Assembly: GCA_003612285.1 (NCBI GenBank)
Contig: RAYE01000056.1
Coordinates: forward strand, 1-36,259
Length of the DNA stretch: 36,259 nucleotides
Direction: 5' to 3'
DNA from: a bacterium D16-51
Lineage (GTDB): Bacteria > Bacillota > Clostridia > Lachnospirales > Lachnospiraceae
Positions 25,336 to 33,330 of this stretch are shown one piece after another (positions within the stretch are counted from its first letter, which is position 1; every line of letters begins with the position of its first letter). The translations under genes were made by a program, and so were the position numbers. The notes below the pieces were generated by a model. It searched no databases, was not told the origin of the DNA, and was given only the letters and a program-made list of their open reading frames with translations.

Positions 25336-26910
25336 ATGCGCGGAAAAATAAAGATTTTAGCTGGTGAGGTAAAAGGAATGATAGAAAAACCTTGGCTTCC
25401 ATTACGAGAAATTCCACAAAAAATATCATATGATGATGTGTTATTGCTTGAAGGGGTATATGTAGCGGAGGTTTTCTTTGAAAATGGGAAAAGGCTTATT
25501 TTTTCTTCACTTTCTGGTGGCATTGAATTGTATTATGCTGTTTTTAAGGGAAAGGTAGTTTATGATACAGATTTCTGGCAGCTTTCTAAAAAGATAGAGA
25601 AAATGACATTAAATAAATCAGAAAGGGCTTTTTTTGAAAGAAAAGGATATTTGAGACCAGGTAAAACGCTCTTTAATGAGATACACAGGCTTAAGCTTGG
25701 GTGTGGGTTATTAATATGCAGTAATGAGTTTAAGATAGTTGAATTAAAAAGAAAAGATTGGAATATAAATTATAAAAAATTTCTTGATACTCTTAGGAAT
25801 AGTATAAAAATGCATTTAAACATTATGGAAAAACAAAAGAATGCACTCCTTTTTAGTGGTGGAAAAGATTCAGCGTTATTAGCATTATTATTAAATAAAG
25901 AATTTGGGGTGCCGCTTAAATTGTATTCAGCTCAATATTCAAACCCGAAGGGGTTCTTGATGAGTGAAAAAGATACACAAAGAAGTTTATACTATGGGAA
26001 ATTATTAGGGACAGAAATATCTAATGTTCAAGTTGATTGTAATAAATTGATATTTGAAGAAATAAGTTATTTAATTTCACTTATGCCATTTGGAGCCCAT
26101 CCTGCAATAATATTTGAGTTTCTATTCAGGAAGATAAAGAATGATTTAGGAAACGCAGTAGTTTGGACGGGGCAAAATGCAGATACAGTATACGGTATGG
26201 GACTTACTGACAGTAATTTATCAAGTGCTATGATTAGGTATTTTTTAACTGATAGCTTTTTGGCATCACTTAATGATACTAAAAATCAATTTTTAGGAAA
26301 GGCAGTAGCAAATCTAATATGCGAGATGTATCATTTTACTAGAAAGAAAAGGATTTATAGACCTAAGGATAGTAAAGAATTATATTATTCTGCAATGAAT
26401 GGTATTAATATGATGTATCCTTATAAGATAAAGCATCAGAAGGTGAGAAAAAACTCTACTTCTGTGGATTCGGTCCGGTGTACTATATGGGATAATTACC
26501 AATCAGCACATTTAATGGGGATGGATCATCAAGTAATTCGTAATGCTGGTGATGAAAACATTCTGAGGATTTTTCCATATTCAACAGTATCTAGTATGAT
26601 GATGTTTAGAAACATTAGTTATAATTTTAGGGATTTATTAATACCTAAACGATATATATCTATGTATTTACAGGAGATGCTTGGAAAAAAGGCTTATAAG
26701 GAATTATATCCTACTATATACGCAGTGAAAAATGATGATGTTGTATATAATTTTGAAAAACAAATTTTGTATAACACAGAATATGGGAAAAGCTTATTAT
26801 TAAAATCTAATATTCAAAAAAAGCAATATCCAATGCAGAAATTTGTATCAAGAGCTTGGATAAATGAAATTTTAGAATTATCAAAAAAACAAGGTGTTAT
26901 TGTTAAATAA
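25336..26910 (+). CDS. Asparagine-synthase-like amidotransferase without glutaminase Cys
   Basis: This 524-residue protein starts at ATG 25336, with AAGGGGGA five bases before it; it lies just after the TGA of the preceding gene. The C-terminal part has the PP-loop LLFSGGKDSALLALLL (S174-S179) that binds ATP in AsnB-like enzymes. The first 150 residues resemble the second half of the AsnB N-terminal domain (LIFSSLSGGIELYYAV and LRPGKTLFNEIHRLKLG). The mature N-terminal Cys for glutamine hydrolysis is absent. Such enzymes adenylate a carboxyl group and attach ammonia or an amine. In this locus it may amidate an acidic sugar or attach an amino acid. It is not the shorter WbpG/PseA-type amidotransferase. 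Confidence 0.7.
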   Translation: MRGKIKILAGEVKGMIEKPWLPLREIPQKISYDDVLLLEGVYVAEVFFENGKRLIFSSLSGGIELYYAVFKGKVVYDTDFWQLSKKIEKMTLNKSERAFFERKGYLRPGKTLFNEIHRLKLGCGLLICSNEFKIVELKRKDWNINYKKFLDTLRNSIKMHLNIMEKQKNALLFSGGKDSALLALLLNKEFGVPLKLYSAQYSNPKGFLMSEKDTQRSLYYGKLLGTEISNVQVDCNKLIFEEISYLISLMPFGAHPAIIFEFLFRKIKNDLGNAVVWTGQNADTVYGMGLTDSNLSSAMIRYFLTDSFLASLNDTKNQFLGKAVANLICEMYHFTRKKRIYRPKDSKELYYSAMNGINMMYPYKIKHQKVRKNSTSVDSVRCTIWDNYQSAHLMGMDHQVIRNAGDENILRIFPYSTVSSMMMFRNISYNFRDLLIPKRYISMYLQEMLGKKAYKELYPTIYAVKNDDVVYNFEKQILYNTEYGKSLLLKSNIQKKQYPMQKFVSRAWINEILELSKKQGVIVK

Positions 26911-26946
26911 CGGATTAAATTCCAATATTGGCAGGAAGGTAATAAA

Positions 26947-28155
26947 ATGTTTAATTTAGATTTATTTATTTCCAATTATGTAACAAAAAGGTCGGACAGT
27001 ATGTTCTTAAAGGATATAGAGCAGAACAGGGCTGTTTTAGAAAATAAGATTGGCGGAAAATCTGTTTTGGTAATTGGAGGAGCGGGTTCTATTGGTTCTT
27101 CTTTTATCAAAGGGATTTTACCTTTTAAACCGGCGGCATTAGTTGTGGTAGACATAAATGAAAACGCACTGGCTGAGTTAACCAGGGATTTACGGTCTAC
27201 AAAAGGGTTGTATATACCAGAAGATTATATAACATATCCTATGAGTTTTGCTTCAGATACGTTTAGAAAAATGTTTACAGGGCGTGGAGGATTTGACATT
27301 GTAGCAAATTTTTCAGCACATAAGCATGTTCGGTCGGAGAAAGATGTTTATTCAGTAGAAGCGCTTGTTCGGAATAATGTTTTATACTTGAAGGATTTTC
27401 TGGATTTACTTACGTTATATCCTCCAGAAGAATATTTTTGCGTTTCAACAGACAAAGCGGCAAATCCGGTCAATATTATGGGGGCTTCAAAGCGAATTAT
27501 GGAGGATGTTATATTCTCATATTCTGATAGGTTTCCAGTGAAAACGGCTCGGTTTGCCAATGTTGCATTTTCAAATGGTTCGTTACCAGCAGGTTTTTTA
27601 GCACGTATGCAAAAGCTGCAGCCGTTAAGTGCCCCGTCTGATGTTAAGCGTTATTTTGTTTCTTTAGAAGAGTCGGGACAAATTTGTATGCTTGCCTGTA
27701 TGTTAGGAGAGAATCGTGAAGTCTTTTTCCCGAAATTAGATGAGAAACAGATGATGAGTTTTGATAAAATAGCTGTCAGGCTTTTGGAAAACCAGGGATA
27801 TGAAGTTTTGTATTGTGTTTCAGATGAAGAAGCGGTTGAAAAGGCAGAAGATTTAAAAAAGGGAAGCAAAAAATATCCTGTGCATTTTTCTGTTTCTGAT
27901 ACATCAGGAGAAAAAGCATACGAGGAATTTTTTACGGCTCAGGAGACAGTGGATATGGAGCGGTTTGCTTCTCTTGGGGTTGTTACTGATAAAGAGATTC
28001 CAGATAGAGGAAGGTTAGAAGGGTTATTTAAAGCTTTAAATGCGGCATTCGGGAAGGACGATATCGCGAAGGATACTGTTGTAGCGATTATGAAAGAATA
28101 CCTTCCTGATTTTCGGCATATTGAAACAGGAAAGTCACTGGATAGCAAGATGTAA
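26947..28155 (+). CDS. legB: LegB-like nucleotide-GlcNAc 4,6-dehydratase
   Basis: This 402-residue soluble SDR enzyme lacks membrane helices. It carries VLVIGGAGSIGSSF (NAD site, about 40-53), NFSAHKHVRSEKD (about 121-133) and CVSTDKAANPVNIMGASKR, with Met in place of the catalytic Tyr as in its family. The C-terminal FFPKLDEKQMMSFDKIA matches LegB-type enzymes. In Campylobacter the LegB step converts GDP-GlcNAc to a 4-keto-6-deoxy sugar as the start of legionaminic acid synthesis. ATG 26947 follows AGGAAGG. It stands first in a block of nine genes for that pathway. The nucleotide (GDP or UDP) cannot be read from the sequence; the PtmE-like gene nearby argues for GDP. Confidence 0.85.
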   Translation: MFNLDLFISNYVTKRSDSMFLKDIEQNRAVLENKIGGKSVLVIGGAGSIGSSFIKGILPFKPAALVVVDINENALAELTRDLRSTKGLYIPEDYITYPMSFASDTFRKMFTGRGGFDIVANFSAHKHVRSEKDVYSVEALVRNNVLYLKDFLDLLTLYPPEEYFCVSTDKAANPVNIMGASKRIMEDVIFSYSDRFPVKTARFANVAFSNGSLPAGFLARMQKLQPLSAPSDVKRYFVSLEESGQICMLACMLGENREVFFPKLDEKQMMSFDKIAVRLLENQGYEVLYCVSDEEAVEKAEDLKKGSKKYPVHFSVSDTSGEKAYEEFFTAQETVDMERFASLGVVTDKEIPDRGRLEGLFKALNAAFGKDDIAKDTVVAIMKEYLPDFRHIETGKSLDSKM

Positions 28156-28171
28156 ACCAGGAGGTAAAGAG

Positions 28172-29353
28172 ATGGAAGGGATTATACCATTGTCAGTTCC
28201 GAATTTTGAAGGGAACGAAAGCAAGTATGTTAATGATGCACTTTCCCAGGGGTGGGTTTCCACCGGCGGCGCATATATTACAGAATTGGAAAAAAAGCTT
28301 GCGGAATATTTGCATACTGATGATGTGGCAGCCTGTCAAAGTGGGACATCAGCGATTCATCTTGCATTAGTTGAAGCTGGAGTGATGCCTGGCGATATGG
28401 TAATTGTTCCTACTCTTACCTTTATTGCTGCAGTTAATCCAGTGAAATATCAATTTGCAGACCCTGTTTTTATAGATTGTGATGACAGCTTATGTATTGA
28501 CCCGGTTAAAATCAAACTTTTTTGTGAAAAAGAATGTGAAATGAAAGATGGCAGACTAACCTATAAAAATGGACAGAAACGAGTTAAAGCAATTGTAGTA
28601 GTACATGTGTTTGGAAATATGGCAGATATGGAAGCCATTATGGAAATAGCGGAAAAATATAATTTAAAAGTTATTGAGGATGCAACAGAAGCACTTGGGA
28701 CATGCTATGAGGAAGGAAAATACAAAGGAAAATATGCTGGAACAATTGGTGATTTTGGTGCATATTCTTTTAATGGAAATAAGATTATTACAACAGGTGG
28801 CGGAGGGGCAATAACGGCGTGTGACGGACAGGTGGTAGGGCATTTGAGGTATTTGTCTACGCAGGCTAAAAATGACCCGCATAACTATATTCATCATGAG
28901 ATTGGGTTTAATTACCGAATGACAAATTTGCAGGCCGCCCTTGGAGTAGCCCAGATGGAAGAACTGCCGGATTTTGTAGAACGGAAGAACAGAAATTATA
29001 AATTATATAAGGAATTATTTTATGGCTATGGGAATGCTAAAATGATGTCTTTTCGGGATGGAGCTTTTACTAATAAATGGTTTTATTCACTTGAAATTAA
29101 CAGGGACAAGGTTGGGGGGACGATACAGGATGTGGTTGCTCAACTGGAGGAGAGGGGTGTACAAACCAGGCCAATATGGGGGCTTATACATGAACAGAAG
29201 CCTTACAAGGATGATTTGGCATATATGGTGGAAAAAGCACAATATTATTCTTCCTGTATTTTAAATTTGCCATGCAGTACCCAAATTACAAAAGAAAAAA
29301 TTAGTTATGTAGCTGGACAGGTAAAAGAAGTATTGGATGAATTGGCTAAATAA
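28172..29353 (+). CDS. legC: LegC-like PLP aminotransferase
   Basis: The protein has 393 residues from ATG 28172, chosen because AGGAGG at 28158-28164 is well spaced; the frame is open 17 codons further. IPLSVPNFEGNESKYVNDAL at the start is typical of the nonulosonate aminotransferase group. The PLP Lys is K204 in SFNGNKIITTGGGGAI, with VIEDATEALGTCYE before it. It aminates C4 of the LegB product to give the 2-acetamido-4-amino-6-deoxy sugar. The match in position directly after legB supports the role. It is distinct from the other aminotransferase at 17462, so the locus has two complete dehydratase/aminotransferase pairs. Confidence 0.88.
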   Translation: MEGIIPLSVPNFEGNESKYVNDALSQGWVSTGGAYITELEKKLAEYLHTDDVAACQSGTSAIHLALVEAGVMPGDMVIVPTLTFIAAVNPVKYQFADPVFIDCDDSLCIDPVKIKLFCEKECEMKDGRLTYKNGQKRVKAIVVVHVFGNMADMEAIMEIAEKYNLKVIEDATEALGTCYEEGKYKGKYAGTIGDFGAYSFNGNKIITTGGGGAITACDGQVVGHLRYLSTQAKNDPHNYIHHEIGFNYRMTNLQAALGVAQMEELPDFVERKNRNYKLYKELFYGYGNAKMMSFRDGAFTNKWFYSLEINRDKVGGTIQDVVAQLEERGVQTRPIWGLIHEQKPYKDDLAYMVEKAQYYSSCILNLPCSTQITKEKISYVAGQVKEVLDELAK

Positions 29354-29392
29354 TAGGATTATACGGCTGCTGGCCTGAAGGAGGTGGCACAA

Positions 29393-30430
29393 TTGGATTA
29401 TATGGATTTATGCATAAGTGGGGAAATTACGGTGCGTGAGGCAATGGAAAAAATAGATATAACAGCAATGAAAATTGTTTTTATAGTTGAAGAGGGAAAA
29501 CTTTGTGCGACATTAACAGATGGCGATGTGCGGCGTTATCTCCTTGGGGGTGGAAATATGGAGGATGCGGCTATAAATGCTGCAAATAAGCAGCCAAGGG
29601 CTGCGCATAATGGTGAACAGGCAAAGGGGCTGTATCATGCCAAAAACTATATTGCGATTCCAATTGTAGATAACAACAATATTGTAACAGATATTTATTT
29701 TGGCAATGAAAAACAAAGCAGTAAAACATATGATTTAAACATACCTGTTGTTATTAATGCCGGAGGAAAAGGGACACGGTTATATCCATATACAAAAGTT
29801 TTGCCAAAGCCACTTATTCCAGTTGGGGAAGTTCCAATTATTGAACATGTTATGCAAAGTTACCAAAAATTTGGATGTAGTGAGTTTCATATTATATTGA
29901 ATTATAAAAAAGAGCTGATAAAAGCATTCTTTAGTGAAAATGAAAATCAGTATAACATAGCCTGGTATGATGAGGACAAGCCTTTGGGGACAGGCGGGGG
30001 GCTTAGCTTGTTAAAGGGTAAGCTGGACTCTGCTTTTTTCTTTGCTAACTGTGATACATTAATGCAGTCCAATTTTGACAGTATGCTCCGCTTTCATCGT
30101 GAACATAGTAATACTATTACTATGATTTGTGCTTATAAGAACATGACAATTCCTTATGGTGTTATTGAAATGGGAAAAGATGGTGTGATTGAAGAAATGC
30201 GGGAGAAGCCAGAGATGTCGTTTTTAACAAACACAGGGACATATATTGTTGAACCAGAGGTTTTAGAAGATATTAAAGAAGGGGTTTCCGTTGGATTTCC
30301 AGATATTATTGAAAAGCAGCGGCAGAATGGGAAAAATGTAGCAGTATATCCCGTGAGCGGAAATGAATGGCTTGATATGGGACAGATTCCAGAGTTGGAA
30401 AAGATGCGTGTTAAGTTATATGGGGAATAA
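29393..30430 (+). CDS. ptmE: PtmE-like nucleotidyltransferase with CBS domains
   Basis: This protein of about 345 residues most likely starts at TTG 29393, because AAGGAGG (29378-29384) is 8 bases upstream; GTG 29384 overlaps that box. Residues 1-110 form a CBS pair (KIVFIVEEGKLCATLTDGDVRRYLL and NYIAIPIVDNNNIVTDIYF). From about 118 a nucleotidyltransferase domain reads INAGGKGTRLYPYTKVLPKPLIPVG (signature GGxGTR...PKPLIPV), then LGTGGGL and FFANCDTL. In Campylobacter jejuni PtmE makes GDP-GlcN(Ac) for legionaminic acid. The CBS pair may sense an adenine nucleotide. Companion enzymes PtmF, PtmA and PgmL are not seen here, so GlcN-phosphate must come from general metabolism. Confidence 0.82.
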   Translation: MDYMDLCISGEITVREAMEKIDITAMKIVFIVEEGKLCATLTDGDVRRYLLGGGNMEDAAINAANKQPRAAHNGEQAKGLYHAKNYIAIPIVDNNNIVTDIYFGNEKQSSKTYDLNIPVVINAGGKGTRLYPYTKVLPKPLIPVGEVPIIEHVMQSYQKFGCSEFHIILNYKKELIKAFFSENENQYNIAWYDEDKPLGTGGGLSLLKGKLDSAFFFANCDTLMQSNFDSMLRFHREHSNTITMICAYKNMTIPYGVIEMGKDGVIEEMREKPEMSFLTNTGTYIVEPEVLEDIKEGVSVGFPDIIEKQRQNGKNVAVYPVSGNEWLDMGQIPELEKMRVKLYGE

Positions 30431-30445
30431 GACTGGAGGGTTGGG

Positions 30446-31090
30446 TTGAATAAAAAAATATTATTGATTGGTGGCGGAGGGCATTGCTGCTCTGTTTTGG
30501 ACAGTCTTTTTTCATGTGGTGATTATGAGCAAATTGGAGTAATTGAACGGAATAATAGCAGTAAAAAATCTATAATGGATGTGCCAATAGTAGGGACAGA
30601 TGATGATTTGTTTTTGCTGCATAAGAGAGGTTGGACAGATGCATTTATTGCATTAGGGAGTGTGGGAGATACGGCAGTACGCCGTAAGATTTATTGTACT
30701 TTAAAAGAGATAGGATATACAGTTCCTGTTATCACAGATTCTACTGCTATTATTGGGGAAAATGTCCAAGTAAGTGAAGGGGTTTTTATAGGGAAACGTG
30801 CTATAGTAAATGCAGGTGTATGTATTAAGCGATGTGCAATTATTAACTCAGGGGCAATTGTAGAACACGGTTGTATGCTTGGCTCTTTTTCCCATATCAG
30901 TTCAGGGGCAGTTTTATGTGGACAAGTGAAAGTAGGTGATGACTCTCATATTGGCGCAGCGTCTGTTATAAGGCAGTCGGTTTGCATTGGAAATAATACT
31001 TTAATTGGTGTTGGAAGTGTAGTGGTTAAGGATTTGCCTAATGCTGTGCTGGCATATGGAAATCCATGTGAGGTGAGAAAAGAAAAATGA
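30446..31090 (+). CDS. neuD: NeuD/LegH/PglD-like sugar acyltransferase
   Basis: This 214-residue protein starts at TTG 30446, with CTGGAGGG five bases before it. An N-terminal Rossmann part (KKILLIGGGGHCCSVLDSL) binds the sugar nucleotide. From about residue 95 a left-handed beta-helix of hexapeptide repeats follows (IIGENVQVSEGVFIGKRAIVNAGV and later), with VEHGCMLGSFSHIS carrying the expected catalytic His. It should acetylate the amino group at C4 of the LegC product, using acetyl-CoA, which later becomes N7 of the nonulosonate. It might also serve the bacillosamine-type sugar upstream. The last bases overlap legI as ATGA, so translation is coupled. Confidence 0.82.
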   Translation: MNKKILLIGGGGHCCSVLDSLFSCGDYEQIGVIERNNSSKKSIMDVPIVGTDDDLFLLHKRGWTDAFIALGSVGDTAVRRKIYCTLKEIGYTVPVITDSTAIIGENVQVSEGVFIGKRAIVNAGVCIKRCAIINSGAIVEHGCMLGSFSHISSGAVLCGQVKVGDDSHIGAASVIRQSVCIGNNTLIGVGSVVVKDLPNAVLAYGNPCEVRKEK

Positions 31091-32082
31091 GTCATGTTTA
31101 CATTATAGCAGAAGCAGGAGTAAATCATAATGGCAGTATTGAACTTGCGAAAGAACTTGTAGATATCGCAAAGAGCTCTGGGGCGGATTGTGTAAAATTC
31201 CAGACATTTAAATCTGAAAATCTGGTATCTAATGCTGCCCAGAAGGCGGAATATCAGATAAGAGCTACAGGAGATACATCTCAAAAGGATATGCTAAAAA
31301 AATTGGAATTATCTTATGATGAGTTTCTTGAGTTGAAAAATTATTGTGATAAGGTTGGCATATGTTTTCTGTCAACACCATTTGATTTTGATAGTATTGC
31401 TTTTTTAAATATGATTGATATGCCGTTTTGGAAGATACCTTCAGGGGAAGTGACAAATTTCCCGTATTTAATAGCATTGGCAAAGACGGGAAAGCCTATT
31501 ATTATGTCTACAGGTATGTGTGAAATGGATGAGATTGAAATGGCGGTTCATGTTTTGCAGGAGAATGGTGCAGGTGATATCAAATTATTGCATTGTAATA
31601 CAGAGTATCCGACTCCGTTTGAAGATGTGAATTTGAGCGCTATGATTGAAATGCAAAAGAAATTTAATGTTGAAATTGGGTATTCTGACCATACTGAAGG
31701 AATTGAAGTTGCAATTGCAGCAGTAGCGTTAGGAGCAACAGTGATAGAAAAGCATTTTACATTAAGCAGGGAAATGGAAGGACCCGACCATAAGGCGAGT
31801 ATAGAACCGGATGGGTTGGCAGCTATGGTTTCAGGCATTCGAAATATTGAAAAAGCAATTGGGGATGGCAAAAAGAAAGTTTCTGCTTCTGAAAAGAAAA
31901 ATAAAATTATTGTTAGAAAAAGTATTGTGGCTGGAAGAAAAATAAAAAAAGGTGAAATTTTTACAGAGGAAAATATTACAGTAAAGCGTCCGGGAAAAGG
32001 CATTAGCCCAATACATTGGAATAAAGTATTAGGGAGTAAGGCAGTACGGGATTTTGAAAAGGATGAATTAATTGAGCAATAG
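31087..32082 (+). CDS. legI: LegI-like nonulosonate synthase (NeuB family)
   Basis: The protein has 331 residues. The N-terminal TIM barrel starts YIIAEAGVNHNGSIELAKELVDIAKSSGADCVKFQTF, a textbook NeuB start. It includes FLSTPFD, IPSGEVTNFPYL, LLHCNTEYPTP and GYSDHTEGIEVAIAAVALGATVIEKHFTL. A C-terminal SAF/antifreeze-like domain (about 265-331: RKSIVAGRKIKKGEIF) completes the family architecture. It condenses phosphoenolpyruvate with 2,4-diacetamido-2,4,6-trideoxymannose (if legionaminic acid is correct). Whether it makes legionaminic acid or another nonulosonate depends on the dehydratase/aminotransferase/epimerase context, which here favours legionaminic acid. ATG 31087 overlaps the preceding gene by four bases. 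Confidence 0.9.
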   Translation: MSHVYIIAEAGVNHNGSIELAKELVDIAKSSGADCVKFQTFKSENLVSNAAQKAEYQIRATGDTSQKDMLKKLELSYDEFLELKNYCDKVGICFLSTPFDFDSIAFLNMIDMPFWKIPSGEVTNFPYLIALAKTGKPIIMSTGMCEMDEIEMAVHVLQENGAGDIKLLHCNTEYPTPFEDVNLSAMIEMQKKFNVEIGYSDHTEGIEVAIAAVALGATVIEKHFTLSREMEGPDHKASIEPDGLAAMVSGIRNIEKAIGDGKKKVSASEKKNKIIVRKSIVAGRKIKKGEIFTEENITVKRPGKGISPIHWNKVLGSKAVRDFEKDELIEQ

Positions 32083-32140
32083 TGGTTACCTGTTCATGAT
32101 TTAAGGAATGTCTTGAAGATTAGTGAGTGAGGAGGATAAG

Positions 32141-33301
32141 ATGAAAAGTATTGCTATTGTAACTGCTACCAGGGCTGAATATGGATTGTTGAAGCCTGTA
32201 ATAACTAAATTAATTAAGAGGGATAATATAGAAGTAAGGGTTGTTGTGACTGGTGCCCATTTAGTATCAGAGTTTGGATATACAGTGCAGGAAATCAGGA
32301 AGGATAATATTCCTATTGATAAAGAAATAGAAATTTTATTAAGTTCAGATACGCCAGTTGCTGTTTCAAAAAGTATGGGGCTTGCAATTATCAGTTTTGC
32401 AGAATATTTTCATGAAAAGCGCCCTGATGCAGTTATGGTTCTTGGCGACAGATATGAAATGTTGGCAATTTGCTGTGCGGCTATGAATGAACGTATACCA
32501 ATAATGCATTTGCATGGGGGAGAAACGACAGAAGGACTTATAGATGAGGCTGTTAGGCATGCTATTACAAAAATGAGTTACTTGCATTTTACTAGTACGG
32601 AATCCTATAGAAGGCGTGTTATACAATTAGGGGAGGTTCCAGAACATGTTTTTAATGTAGGGGCACTTGGGGTAGAGAATGCTCTTTCGGAATCTTTGTT
32701 AAGTAAAGCAGATTTAGAAGAGTCTTTGGGAATTGTATTAGGTAGGTTTGCTATTGGAACATATCATCCGGTAACCCTTGAAGATAATACAGAAAAAAAG
32801 CAGGTTGATGATCTTTTACAGGCAATTGACAATTTCCAGGATATTACTTTTTTGTTTACAAAAGCAAATGCAGATTCCAATGGCAGGATAATTAACGAAA
32901 TTTTACGAAAGTATGAGGAAAAGCATTCTAATTTCTATTTAGTGGATTCATTAGGAATGAAACGTTATCTTAGTGCGTTAAAATATGCAGAATTTGTAAT
33001 AGGTAATTCGTCAAGTGGGTTGATTGAGACACCATCATTCCATGTTCCAACGATTAATATAGGAGATAGACAAAAAGGCCGTATTTCAGGCGATACAGTC
33101 ATTAATTGTACACCAAAAGCAGAAGAAATAGTAGAAGCTATTAAAATAGCAGTTTCACCGAAATTTAAAGATAAGATTAAAGATGCAAAAAATCCATATG
33201 GCGATGGTAATACTTCTGAGAAAGTTGTAGCGGTTACTGAAAAGTATTTGATGGATGATGAAATGAATATAAAAAAGAAATTTAATGATTTGAATTTTTG
33301 A
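32141..33301 (+). CDS. legG: LegG-like hydrolysing 2-epimerase (NeuC family)
   Basis: This 386-residue protein starts at ATG 32141, since GAGGAGG ends six bases before; an upstream in-frame GTG at 32123 is disregarded. Motifs are IAIVTATRAEYGLLKPVI, VLGDRYEMLAIC, HLHGGE, FIGNSSSGLIETPSF and INIGDRQKGR, as in NeuC/WecB-type epimerases. It hydrolyses the nucleotide from the diacetamido sugar while inverting C2 to give the manno-configured substrate for LegI. By sequence alone it could be a NeuC for sialic acid; the LegB/LegC genes before it make the trideoxy sugar more likely. It sits after, not before, its metabolic successor legI. Confidence 0.87.
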   Translation: MKSIAIVTATRAEYGLLKPVITKLIKRDNIEVRVVVTGAHLVSEFGYTVQEIRKDNIPIDKEIEILLSSDTPVAVSKSMGLAIISFAEYFHEKRPDAVMVLGDRYEMLAICCAAMNERIPIMHLHGGETTEGLIDEAVRHAITKMSYLHFTSTESYRRRVIQLGEVPEHVFNVGALGVENALSESLLSKADLEESLGIVLGRFAIGTYHPVTLEDNTEKKQVDDLLQAIDNFQDITFLFTKANADSNGRIINEILRKYEEKHSNFYLVDSLGMKRYLSALKYAEFVIGNSSSGLIETPSFHVPTINIGDRQKGRISGDTVINCTPKAEEIVEAIKIAVSPKFKDKIKDAKNPYGDGNTSEKVVAVTEKYLMDDEMNIKKKFNDLNF

Positions 33302-33330
33302 TTTATGGATAATTATATGAGGTTAGCAGT

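Noticed and set aside
31548-32003. Open frame of 151 codons on the minus strand
   Set aside because: It lies opposite the well-supported NeuB-family gene, shows no ribosome binding site and has a mirror-type amino-acid composition.
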